Source: Streptomyces sp. NBRC 110035 (GTDB lineage: Bacteria; Actinomycetota; Actinomycetes; Streptomycetales; Streptomycetaceae). Taken from it: a stretch of DNA of 64,000 bases. Numbering within the stretch: position 1 is the first letter of the stretch; each line of letters begins with the position of its first letter. Positions 47,064 through 56,000 of the stretch are shown piece after piece. Made by a program: the position numbers and the translations under genes. The notes below the pieces were generated by a model that had not been told where the DNA came from, did not search any database, and saw only the letters and a list, made by a program, of their open reading frames with translations. The stretch covers positions 121,024 to 185,023 of the forward strand of contig NZ_BBNN01000029.1 of NCBI RefSeq assembly GCF_000829695.1, read 5' to 3'.

Positions 47064-47425
47064 GGTACCGGTTCGGTGGCTGCCGCTGCCATGTGCGCAC
47101 GGCGCAGGAAACGCGTCAGGGCCTTCGTCTCGAACTGCACCACCGACACTCCCTGCACGGAGTGGAACTCCACGACCGCCTGCACCCGGCCGCACGGCCA
47201 CACCTGCACGTCACCGCTGCCCGCAGGGGCGCACAGCCCTTGTTCGAGCAGCCCACGGGGCAGACTCCACTCACGGCCGGCGGGACCGGGAAGACTCACC
47301 CGCACGGTCCGGGGATCGCGCCCGGGATCGTAGCTCAACCTCACCGGTACCGTTCGGCCCGCGGCCTGCGGGGCGTCCGCGTCCGCGACGATCTGGGCGC
47401 GTGCGTACTGTTCGACTACGTTCAT
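47057..47425 (-). CDS. ssgE: SsgA-like sporulation protein, SsgE type
   Basis: 122 aa, ATG 47423-47425 with GAGGGG seven bases upstream. SALP features: VPVRLSYDPGRDPRTVRVSL, REWSLPRGLLEQGL, DVQVWPCG and EFHSVQGVSVVQFETKAL. SALPs occur only in sporulating actinomycetes and control steps of septation and spore wall formation; SsgE acts in spore separation in S. coelicolor (SCO3158). Assignment to SsgE rather than another paralogue rests on its place behind the two transpeptidases. The stop lies inside the tetranucleotide repeat. Confidence 0.88.
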   Translation of the reverse strand: MNVVEQYARAQIVADADAPQAAGRTVPVRLSYDPGRDPRTVRVSLPGPAGREWSLPRGLLEQGLCAPAGSGDVQVWPCGRVQAVVEFHSVQGVSVVQFETKALTRFLRRAHMAAAATEPVPH

Positions 47426-47691
47426 GGGTGGCCCCTCACGGTGCGCTACCTGCACGAAAGCCGTATACCCGCCCCTGCCTCCAATGTGCCACAGATTCCG
47501 GAATCCGACTCTCCGTACACGGACGGTCACCGGAGCGCGGCCACGGGCGCCCGGTCACGCCCGGCCGGCCGGTCGTCCTCCCCGGGGTGAGGAATCCCCG
47601 GTGGACGGCGGCTGTTGCACCTCGCGTCGCGGGCGAGCACGCCCGGCGGCGGACAGAAGCACAGGGAACGGCACGGAAAGGACCGACAGAC

Positions 47692-48885
47692 GTGGGCGTC
47701 GAGGTGCACGGCACGGTGACCGAGGGCTTCGAGCCGGTCAGGGCGGCGTTCGCAGGGAACTTCGAGCGCCTCGGGGAGCGGGGCGCGGCCGTCACCGTGT
47801 ACCGGGACGGGCAGCGGGTCGTCGATCTGTGGGCCGGCGCGAAGAACGTCGACGGTGGGGCCGGCGGTGAGGGCTCCGGCCCCGAGCCGTGGGAGCGGGG
47901 CACGGCCCAGCTCGTCCGCTCGGCGACCAAGGGCGTCGCCGCCGCCGTGCCCCTGCTGCTGCACCAGTACGGCGAACTGGACCTGGACGCGCCGGTCGGC
48001 CACTACTGGCCCGAGTTCAAGGCCCGGGGCAAGGAACAGGTCCTCGTCCGGCACCTACTGAACCACCGGGCCGGTCTCCCGCTCCTCGACCGCCCGCTCA
48101 CCCCGCGGGAGGCGCTCGACCCGCTGCGGGGTGCCGAGGCCGTCGCCGCCCAGGCCCCCGTGTGGGAGCCGGGCACGGACCACGGCTACCACTCCCTCAC
48201 CTACGGCTGGCTGCTCGACGGGCTGGTACGACGCGTGACGGGCGGCCGGGGAGCCGGCGAGTGGATCGCGGAGCGGATCGCCGCTCCCCTGGGGCTGGAC
48301 TTCTGGCTGGGCCTGCCGGACGCGGAGACCGGCCGGGTGGGGAGGGTCGGCCCGGTCGAGGGATCCGAGCCGTCCGGCGCGCTGCGCGCCCGCCCCAAGC
48401 GCTCGGTCACCGAGGCCTACAAGGACCCCGCCTCCGTCACCCGCCGGGCCTTCGCCGCGATCGACCCGTTCCCGGACCACAACGACCCGGAGTTCCGCGC
48501 GGTCCCCCATCCCGCTGCCAACGGCGTCGCGACGGCGGACGGGCTGGCCCGCTTCTACGCCGCGCTCATCGGGCAGGTCGACGGCGTACGCCTCTTCGAG
48601 GCGGCCACCGTCGAACGCGCCCGCGCCGAGGAGTCGGCGGGCCCGGACCGTGTCCTGATCGTCGGCACCCGCTTCGGCCTGGGCTACATGCTGCACGGGA
48701 GCGCGTCGCCCTTGCTGGCCCCGGGGTCCTTCGGCCACCCCGGCCGCGGCGGCTCCCTCGGCTTCGCCGACCCGGACACGGGCATCGCCTTCGGCTACGT
48801 CACCAACGGCTTCCGCACCACGGTGACCTCGGACCCCCGCGCCCAGTCCCTGGTACGGGCGGTACGCTCCGTCGTCCTCACCTGA
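47692..48885 (+). CDS. Serine hydrolase of the beta-lactamase/esterase (class C fold) family
   Basis: 397 aa from GTG 47692 (AAAGGA ten bases upstream). The nucleophile motif S-x-x-K is SATK in VRSATKGVAAAVPL (near residue 77); the second-site Tyr is in HGYHSLTYGWLLDGL; the C-terminal block is FGHPGRGGSLGFADPDTG. These features fit EstB-like family VIII esterases. No export signal is visible, so a cytoplasmic esterase is more likely than a secreted beta-lactamase. Confidence 0.9.
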   Translation: MGVEVHGTVTEGFEPVRAAFAGNFERLGERGAAVTVYRDGQRVVDLWAGAKNVDGGAGGEGSGPEPWERGTAQLVRSATKGVAAAVPLLLHQYGELDLDAPVGHYWPEFKARGKEQVLVRHLLNHRAGLPLLDRPLTPREALDPLRGAEAVAAQAPVWEPGTDHGYHSLTYGWLLDGLVRRVTGGRGAGEWIAERIAAPLGLDFWLGLPDAETGRVGRVGPVEGSEPSGALRARPKRSVTEAYKDPASVTRRAFAAIDPFPDHNDPEFRAVPHPAANGVATADGLARFYAALIGQVDGVRLFEAATVERARAEESAGPDRVLIVGTRFGLGYMLHGSASPLLAPGSFGHPGRGGSLGFADPDTGIAFGYVTNGFRTTVTSDPRAQSLVRAVRSVVLT

Positions 48886-48956
48886 CCCGTACCCGGCCGC
48901 CCGTGCGGGACTGCTCGTACGCGGCCGCTCGTACGGGCCCGCTCGTACGGGCCCGC

Positions 48957-49241
48957 TCAGACGTGGATCGGGTGCGAGGTCCGCCCCGACATCGCGTCGA
49001 TCTCGTCGTGCGCCTTGGTCAGCAGCTGCATCGTGAGCTCGTTGAGCGCCCTGGCGCCGGCCACCTCCTCCCCGACCCTGGGCTGGTTCTCGTCGACCCG
49101 GTGCCGGCTCGCGTGCCCGTGGCCCCGTAGCTCGGTCCCGTCGGGCAAGCGCACCATGGCCACCGCCCGTGTGTGCTGGTCGTCCTCCATGAACTCCATC
49201 TCGACATGCCACCCCACGGTGGTGCGCATGGTGTTCGTCAT
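48957..49241 (-). CDS. DUF1876 protein (dsRBD-like)
   Basis: 94 aa, ATG 49239-49241 with GGAGG eight bases upstream. Reads TVGWHVEMEFMEDDQHTRA, then VAMVRLPDGTELRGHGHASR and DENQPRVGEEVAGARALNEL, matching the small actinobacterial DUF1876 family, whose fold resembles a double-stranded RNA-binding domain. Biological role unknown. Confidence 0.88.
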   Translation of the reverse strand: MTNTMRTTVGWHVEMEFMEDDQHTRAVAMVRLPDGTELRGHGHASRHRVDENQPRVGEEVAGARALNELTMQLLTKAHDEIDAMSGRTSHPIHV

Positions 49242-49374
49242 GACGGTCACCTCCGGAATACCTAGTTCCAGGGTGCGCCCCGCACCGGCCCGCCGCACCT
49301 GCCCGCCGGACGAGGTGTTCGGGGGATCCGTCGGTCCCTCCCCCCGAACGGGCACCCGAGCAGCCCGCCTGCCC

Positions 49375-49530
49375 TCCCCTGCGCGGTATCGGCCCGGTCC
49401 CGACGACCAGCGGCCCGGACACGGCGATGCGCGGGGCGCGCCGAAGCGCTCCTCGAGGAACAGGGCCCCGATCGCAGCGCCGACGAGGACGGAGGGCGCC
49501 CGCAGGGCGGCGACCGGCAGGGGGTTTTCA
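49375..49530 (-). pseudogene. Frameshifted C-terminal remnant of an EamA/DMT transporter
   Basis: On the minus strand NPLPVAALRAPSVLVGAAIG and ALFLEERFGAPR (49523-49431) is the last EamA helix pair; the next frame then gives RIAVSGPLVVGTGPIP, the expected following helix. A frameshift near 49428 and the absence of the earlier nine helices show it is dead. The rest of 49242-49675 holds no recognisable gene. Confidence 0.55.
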
Positions 49531-49675
49531 GGTCCGGCCCGCACAGGGCGGCACGGGCGGCCCGAGTCGCTTCGCGACGTGTGCGGGGAACAGGGCCCAC
49601 GGCGTGTGAGCGACGGTGGGGTACGAGGCGTACCTGCACAGGACCGTCCGGGCGAAGACGGAAACCGGTACGGAA

Positions 49676-49715
49676 GCCGGTGAGGGCTCCCCGTCCCCAC
49701 GGGGCCCTCACCGGC
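49676..49715. terminator. Terminator hairpin after the MMPL gene
   Basis: GCCGGTGAGGG-CT-CCCCGT, CCCC loop, ACGGGG-CCCTCACCGGC; a 17-bp stem with a two-base bulge, 24 bp beyond the MMPL stop on the minus strand. Confidence 0.75.
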
Positions 49716-49739
49716 TGGTTCTGCGGTGCGCTGCGGCTG

Positions 49740-51980
49740 TCAGACGCGGGCCAGGTCCCGGTCGTCGCCCGGGCTGCCGCCCTTCCTCTCCGCGTCGGTG
49801 CGCAGGCCCTCGCCCTCGACGTCCACGTTGGGCAGGACGCGGTCCAGCCACTTCGGGAGCCACCAGGCCTTCCCGCCCAGCAGGGCCAGTACCGCCGGCA
49901 CGATCGCCATGCGGACGACGAACGCGTCGAAGAAGACGGCGACGGCGAGGCCGAAGCCGATCATCTTGACCATCGCCTCGCTGGAGCCGATGAACCCGGC
50001 GAAGACCGCCATCATGATCACCGCGGCCGCGCTCACCACGCGGGCGCCGTGCCGGAAGCCGGTCACCACGGCCTGGCTCGGCTTCTCGCCGTGGACGTAG
50101 GCCTCCCGCATCCGGGTCACGAGGAACACCTCGTAGTCCATGGCCAGTCCGAAGACCACGCCGACCATGAAGATCGGCATCATCGACATGACCGGGCCGG
50201 TCTCCTCCACGCCCATCAGGCCGGACAGCCAGCCCCACTGGAAGACCGCGACCACGGCGCCCAGCGCGGCCATCACCGAGAGGAGGAAGCCGAGGGCCGC
50301 CTTGAGCGGGACCAGGATCGACCGGAAGACCACGATCAGCAGCAGGAACGCGAGGCCGACCACCAGGGTCAGGTACGGGAGCAGCGCGTCGTTGAGCTTC
50401 TGCGACACGTCGATGTTCATCGCCGTGGCACCGGTGACCAGGACGTCCGCGTCGGTGTCGGCCCTGACGTCCGCTCCGGCGTCCCGGATGTCGTGGACCA
50501 GGTCCTCGGTGGCGACGGACGAGGGCTTGGAGTCCGGGACGACGGTGATCGTCGCCGTGTCGCCGGCCTTGTTGGGTGCCGCGGGGCTCACCGAGACGGC
50601 GCCGTCGAGCGCCTTGATGTCGTCGCCGGTCTGCCGGAAGACGGCGTCCGGGTCGTCGCTGTCCTTGGCGTCGACCACGACGACGAGCGGACCGTTGAAT
50701 CCGGGGCCGAAGCCTTCGGAGAGCAGGTCGTAGGCGCGGCGCTGGGTGGTGGACGTCGGCTGCGAGCCGTCGTCGGGCAGGCCGAGTTCGAGGGAGGACG
50801 CGGGTACGGCCGCCGCGCCGAGGCCGACGACGCCGAGCAGGAGGACGGCCACCGGACGCCGGACGACGAAGCTCGCCCAGCGGGTGCCCAGGTTCGGGCG
50901 CTGCGCCTGCTGCTGCGGCTTCTCCTCGTCCGCGTTCTTGGCCTTGCGCCCGCCCGGCTTGCCCTTCTCGCCGGCCGCGCGGACCCTGCGGCCCGCGTAG
51001 CCGAGCAGCGCCGGAACCATGGTGAGGGCGATCAGGACGGCGATGGCGACCGTGCCGGCGGCGGCGATGCCCATCTTGGTGAGCATCGGGATGTTGACCA
51101 CCGACAGGCCGACGAGGGCGATGACGACCGTGAGGCCGGCGAAGACGACCGCGGAGCCCGCGGTGCCGACGGCGCGGCCCGCCGCGTCCTCGCGTTCCCG
51201 GCCCTCGGCCAGTTCGGCGCGGTAGCGGGAGACGATGAACAGCGCGTAGTCGATGCCGACGGCGAGGCCGATCATCATGGCCAGGATGGAGGTGGTCGAG
51301 CCGAGTTCGAGCGTCGAGGCCAGCGCGGTGATGCTCGCGACGCCGATGCCGACCCCGATGAGCGCGGTGAGCAGCGGCAGACCGGCCGCGACCAGCGAGC
51401 CGAAGGTGATGACCAGGACGACCGCGGCGACCCCGATGCCGATGATCTCGGCGGCGCCGGTCGCCGGGACGGCCTGGAGCGCGTCACCGCCGATCTCCAC
51501 GGTCAGGCCGGTGTCCCGGGCGCTCTCCGCGGCGTCCTGGAGGAAGTCGCGCGAGGAGTCCTCCAGTTCCATGCCGGAGACCTGGTAGGTCACCGAGGCG
51601 TAGGCGACGGTGCCGTCCTTGCTGACGCCTCCGCCCGCGTACGGGTCGGTGACGCGGGCGACCTCGGAGCCGTCGGAGAGTTCCCCGACGGTGTCCTGGA
51701 CGGTCGCCCTGTGGCCGGCGTCGGTCATCTTCTCGCCGGCGGGTGCCTTGAAGACGACACGTGCGGTCGCTCCGTCGGCACTGCTCCCGGGGAAACGCTC
51801 CTCCAGCACGTCGAAGGCCTTCTGGGCCTCGGTGCCGGGGATGGAGAACGAGCTGTTGCCGGCGACGGGTGCGCCGGCCGCGCCGGCGCCCGCGAGCGCC
51901 AGCAGCGCCACCCAGAACAGGGCTACGAAGTGCCGTCGCCTGAAGGCGAAGCGGCCGAGTCGGTACAGCAAAGTGGCCAC
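49740..51980 (-). CDS. MMPL/RND-superfamily membrane transporter
   Basis: 746 aa from GTG 51978-51980 (VATLLYRLGRFAFRRRH). Two repeats, each with a large extracytoplasmic domain and five to six membrane helices. MMPL hallmarks: GLAVGIDYALFIVSRYR in repeat 1 and FGLAMDYEVFLVTRMRE in repeat 2, with the proton-relay Asp-Tyr pairs. Cytoplasmic Lys/Gln-rich linker at about 345-375. Exports lipids or hydrophobic drugs. A 12-bp palindrome GGGAGTACTCCC (51983-51994) covers its ribosome site. The TetR gene upstream is on the same strand. Confidence 0.93.
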   Translation of the reverse strand: MATLLYRLGRFAFRRRHFVALFWVALLALAGAGAAGAPVAGNSSFSIPGTEAQKAFDVLEERFPGSSADGATARVVFKAPAGEKMTDAGHRATVQDTVGELSDGSEVARVTDPYAGGGVSKDGTVAYASVTYQVSGMELEDSSRDFLQDAAESARDTGLTVEIGGDALQAVPATGAAEIIGIGVAAVVLVITFGSLVAAGLPLLTALIGVGIGVASITALASTLELGSTTSILAMMIGLAVGIDYALFIVSRYRAELAEGREREDAAGRAVGTAGSAVVFAGLTVVIALVGLSVVNIPMLTKMGIAAAGTVAIAVLIALTMVPALLGYAGRRVRAAGEKGKPGGRKAKNADEEKPQQQAQRPNLGTRWASFVVRRPVAVLLLGVVGLGAAAVPASSLELGLPDDGSQPTSTTQRRAYDLLSEGFGPGFNGPLVVVVDAKDSDDPDAVFRQTGDDIKALDGAVSVSPAAPNKAGDTATITVVPDSKPSSVATEDLVHDIRDAGADVRADTDADVLVTGATAMNIDVSQKLNDALLPYLTLVVGLAFLLLIVVFRSILVPLKAALGFLLSVMAALGAVVAVFQWGWLSGLMGVEETGPVMSMMPIFMVGVVFGLAMDYEVFLVTRMREAYVHGEKPSQAVVTGFRHGARVVSAAAVIMMAVFAGFIGSSEAMVKMIGFGLAVAVFFDAFVVRMAIVPAVLALLGGKAWWLPKWLDRVLPNVDVEGEGLRTDAERKGGSPGDDRDLARV

Positions 51981-52138
51981 GAGGGAGTACTCCCGGTCAG
52001 GTCGTGGATTGTTCGGGGCAGGGGAGATCGGCCCGACGACGGTGGGGGTACCGCCCACGCCCTCAAGGCAATGGGGAGGTGGCGTCCGTCAGGAGGTAGG
52101 GGTGGTACGGGTGGTGTTCGCCGACCGGCGGGGTCCGG

Positions 52139-52738
52139 TCAGTGGGGGGAGACGCCGAGGGCGGGGAGTACCACGGCGTCGATGTACGAGGTGAGGAACT
52201 CCTTCGTGGGCGGCAGGTCGTCGATCAGCGTCCGCGTGGCGAACGCGCCGATGAGCATGTGCACGAGGTAGGCCAGCGCCGGATTGTCCGGGCGGACCTC
52301 GCCGCGCTCGACCGCACGCCGGACGATCGCCTGGAACTCGTCGACCTCGGGTTCCACGAGCAGGTCCTTGAAGGCCCGCCGCAGGTCGTCGTTGGTGTGC
52401 ACCGCCATGGCGAGCGCCCGCATCAGGGCGGCGTTCTGCTCCATGACGCAGTCGTCCTCGCGGACGATGATGCCGTGCAGGTCACCCCGCAGGGAACCGG
52501 TGTCGACGTCGCCGATGCCGCCGGGCTTCTGGTGACGCATGGCCCTGACCACCAGCTCGGCCTTGCCGCCCCACTGGCGGTAGAGCGTGGCCTTGCTGGA
52601 CCGGGTGCGGGCGGCCACGGCGTCCATGGTGAGGGCGTCGTACCCGACCTCGCGGAGCAGGTCGAGCACGGCTGCGTACAACTCGGTCTCGCGCTCGGGG
52701 GTGATCCGGCTGCGCCGCACGGTCGCGACCTCGGTCAT
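52139..52738 (-). CDS. TetR-family regulator, likely of the MMPL exporter
   Basis: 199 aa from ATG 52736-52738 (GGAAGG eight bases upstream; a GTG three codons earlier is too close). HTH (about 12-58) has LTMDAVAARTRSSKATLYRQ WGGKAELV-type spacing. The C-terminal TetR_C domain has EVRPDNPALAYLVHMLIGAF. Placed 158 bp upstream of the MMPL gene in the same direction, the usual arrangement for a local efflux repressor. Confidence 0.9.
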   Translation of the reverse strand: MTEVATVRRSRITPERETELYAAVLDLLREVGYDALTMDAVAARTRSSKATLYRQWGGKAELVVRAMRHQKPGGIGDVDTGSLRGDLHGIIVREDDCVMEQNAALMRALAMAVHTNDDLRRAFKDLLVEPEVDEFQAIVRRAVERGEVRPDNPALAYLVHMLIGAFATRTLIDDLPPTKEFLTSYIDAVVLPALGVSPH

Positions 52739-52900
52739 CCCGCTCACCTTCCCACTTCCTCGTTCCCGTCAGGGGTACCGCCGCGTCACACGACACACGT
52801 CCGTACACATGGTGCCGTACGTCCGCCGTCGCGTACGCGGATTCGTACGCGAGGTGTGCGCGGATTCCTACATGACGAATGTACCCGGGACTCTATGAGA

Positions 52901-52915
52901 ACGAAACGGTTTCGT
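52901..52915. promoter_or_regulatory. 15-bp palindrome between the TetR and tricorn genes
   Basis: ACGAAAC-G-GTTTCGT, perfect, flanked by many GTACG/CGTAC words over 52795-52925. This form is typical of TetR operators; it lies between two divergent promoters and may serve the TetR gene at 52738. Confidence 0.5.
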
Positions 52916-53000
52916 ACGTGTGCTGAGTCACGCCCGGGCCGGGAACCTCCGCGCCCCCGCACGAGTTGCTGCGGCCCTTCCCCCGGAAAAGCATGGGAGG

Positions 53001-56000
53001 GTGAGCTATCTGCGCCTGCCGCACCTCAACGGTGGCCTGTTGTGCTTCGTGGCCGAGGACGATCTCTGGCTCGCCCCGCTCGACGCACCCGGCGGCCGGG
53101 CCTGGCGGCTCACCGTGGACCGCACCAAGCTCGGCCATCCCCGCTTCTCCCCCGACGGCCGCCACATCGCGTACACGAGCTGGCGCAGCCTCGCCCCCGA
53201 GGTCCACCTGGTGCCGGTGGACGGCGGCCCCGGACGCCGGCTCACCTACTGGGGCAGCTCCGACACCCGGGTCTGCGGCTGGGCTCCCCCGAACGGGAAC
53301 ACGGGCGCCGAGATCCTCACCGTCGCCTCGCACGGCGAACCGTTCTCGTACTTCACCTGGGCCTACAAGCTCTCTCCCGACGGCAGCCCGGGCCGCAAAC
53401 TGCCGTGGGGCCCGGTGACCGACCTCCAGGTCGCCGATGTCGGCGGGGAACGGCAGACCCTGCTGCTCACCGGCACCCCACCGCACGAACCGGCCTCCTG
53501 GAAGCGGTACCGGGGCGGGGCGACGGGCAGACTGTGGCTGCACGGACGGCGCCTGCTCGGCGGGAGCGAGGGGACCGGCGGAGGCGGCGGGGGCGGTGAG
53601 GGGACCGGCGGAGGCGGCGAAGGCGGCGAGGGGACCGGCGGAGGCGGCGAAGGCGTCGACGGGCATCTGCACTCCCCGGTGTTCGTCGGCGGGCGGATCG
53701 CCTTCCTCTCCGACCACGAGGGCGTCGGCAACCTGTACTCCGTGGCGTACGACGGCTCCGACCTGCGCCGTCACACCGATCACGACGCGTTCTACGCCCG
53801 CCACGCGTCCAGCGACGGCACTCGGGTCGTCTACCAGTGCGCCGGTGACCTGTGGATCGTCGACGACCTGTCCCCGGGCTCGGTGCCGCGCCGGCTCGAC
53901 ATCACGCTGAGCGGGCCGCGCGCGGGGCGGCGCCGCTACCAGGTGCCCGCCGCCCACCACTTGGACGACATCTCCGTGGACGAGACGGGCCGGGCCAGCG
54001 CCGTCGTCGTACGCGGCAGCCTGTACTGGCTCACCCACCGCGACGGCCCCGCCCGCACCCTCACGGACACCCCGGGCGTGCGGGTGCGGCTGCCGGAGAT
54101 GCTCGGCGCGGGCGGGCGGGTGGCGTACGTGACGGACGCCGACGGCGAGGACGCCGTCGAGATCGCCTCCCTGCCCCGGGCGAGCGGCCACCGCCCCGCC
54201 CGGCGGCTGGCCTCGGGCGCGCTGGGCCGGGTACTGGAGATGGTCGCCGACCCGGACGGCGGTCGGCTGGCCGTCGCCTCCCACGACGGACGCCTGCTCC
54301 TCGTCGACACCGGCGGGGAGGCCGGAGAGACCGAGGAGGCCGGGGAGACCCGAAAGGTCCAGGAGGCCCGGAAGACCCGGGAGACCCAGGAGACCGGGGA
54401 GACCCGAAAGGTCCAGGAGACCCGGGAGACCGGGGAGGCCCGGGAGACCCAGGAGACCGAGGAGACCTGGAAGGCCTGGAAGGCCCGGGAGGCCCGGAAG
54501 ACCGAGGAGACCCGGAAGACCGAGAAGGCCCGGAAGACCGAGGAGACCCGGAAGACCGAGAAGGCCCGGAAGACCGAGGGTGGCCGTGCGGGCTCCGGCG
54601 GCTCCGGCGCCGCCCCCGGCCTCACTCCCGCTCCCGCACCCGCACCCGCACCCGCACCCGCACCCCGGGTCACCGAGCTGATCCGATCCGTCAACGGCCC
54701 CGTGCGCGACCTCGCGTTCTCGCCCGACGGCGGGTGGCTCGCCTGGTCGCACCCCGGCATCGGGCGGTCGCTGCGGCAGATCAAACTGGCCCGGATGAAG
54801 GACCGGTTGGTCATCGACGTCACCAACGGCCGCTTCGAGGACGAGAATCCGGTCTTCACCCGGGACGGCCGCTACCTCGCCTTCCTGTCCTGGCGCGGCT
54901 TCGACCCGGTGTACGACGTGCACACCGGCGACCTGTCCTTCCCGCTGGGCTGCCGCCCGTACCTGGTACCGCTGTCGTCGGCGACCCTCTCCCCCTTCGC
55001 CCTCAGCCCCGAGGGCCGGCCGGCCGCCGGGGGCCTCGACCCGGTGGAGGCCGACGACACCGAGGAGATCGGCGACAGCGGGGCGGTGACCGTCGAGACC
55101 GAGGGCCTGGAGAACCGGGTCACCCCCTTCCCGGTCGCCGCCTCCAAGTACTCCGCGCTGCAGCCGGTCGCGGGCGGCGGGCTGGTCTGGCTGCGCTGGC
55201 CGATCTCGGGTGCGCTCGGCGAGACCTTCGCCAACCCGGACGACACCAGTGGCCGGCCGACACTGGAGCACTTCAGCATCAGCCGGGCGAAGAAGTCCGA
55301 ACTCGTCGAGCACCTGGACTTCTTCGCGGTCAGTGGCGACGGCACCCGGCTGGTCGTCGCGGACGAGGGCGAGCCGCGCGCGGTGCCCGCGACGGAGCCG
55401 GGCGACAGCGACTCCACCGTGTGGATCGACGTCCGCCGCATCCTGCACCAGGCCGATCCGGGGGCCGAGTGGCGGCAGGCGTACGAGGAGGCGGGGCGGC
55501 TGATCCGTTCCTACTTCTGGGACCCCGGCATGTGCGGCGTCGACTGGGACGCGATGCTCGCCCAGTACCGTCCGCTGGTCGAACGGGTCGCCTCTCCGGA
55601 CGAGTTCGCGGACCTGCTGCGCGAACTCCTCGGCGAACTGGGCACGTCCCACGCCTACGTCACCCCCGCCCGACGCAACGAGGGCCCACCGCACTACCAG
55701 CGCCGCCAGGGCTTCCTGGGCGCCAACCTCGTTCCCCGCGAGGACGGCTGGACGGTCAGGCGGATCCTCCCCGGCGACTCCTCCGACTCCCGGGCCCGCT
55801 CCCCGCTGGCCGGCACCGGCATCCGCGAGGGCGCCGTCCTCACCCATGTGGACGGCCGCCCGGTGGACCCGGTCACCGGGCCCTACCCGCTGCTCTCGGG
55901 AGCGGGCGGTACGACGGTCGAGCTGACGTTCACCCCGGCCGAGGGCGCGGGCCCGCCCCGCAGGGTCGCCGTGGTCCCGCTGACCGACGAGCGCCCGCTG

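Noticed and set aside
49581..52271. 896-codon plus-strand frame
   Set aside because: Antisense of the MMPL transporter; no start context and no domain.
54316..54590. CRISPR-like direct repeats
   Set aside because: Units are 9-30 bp without unique spacers and lie in frame inside a coding sequence.
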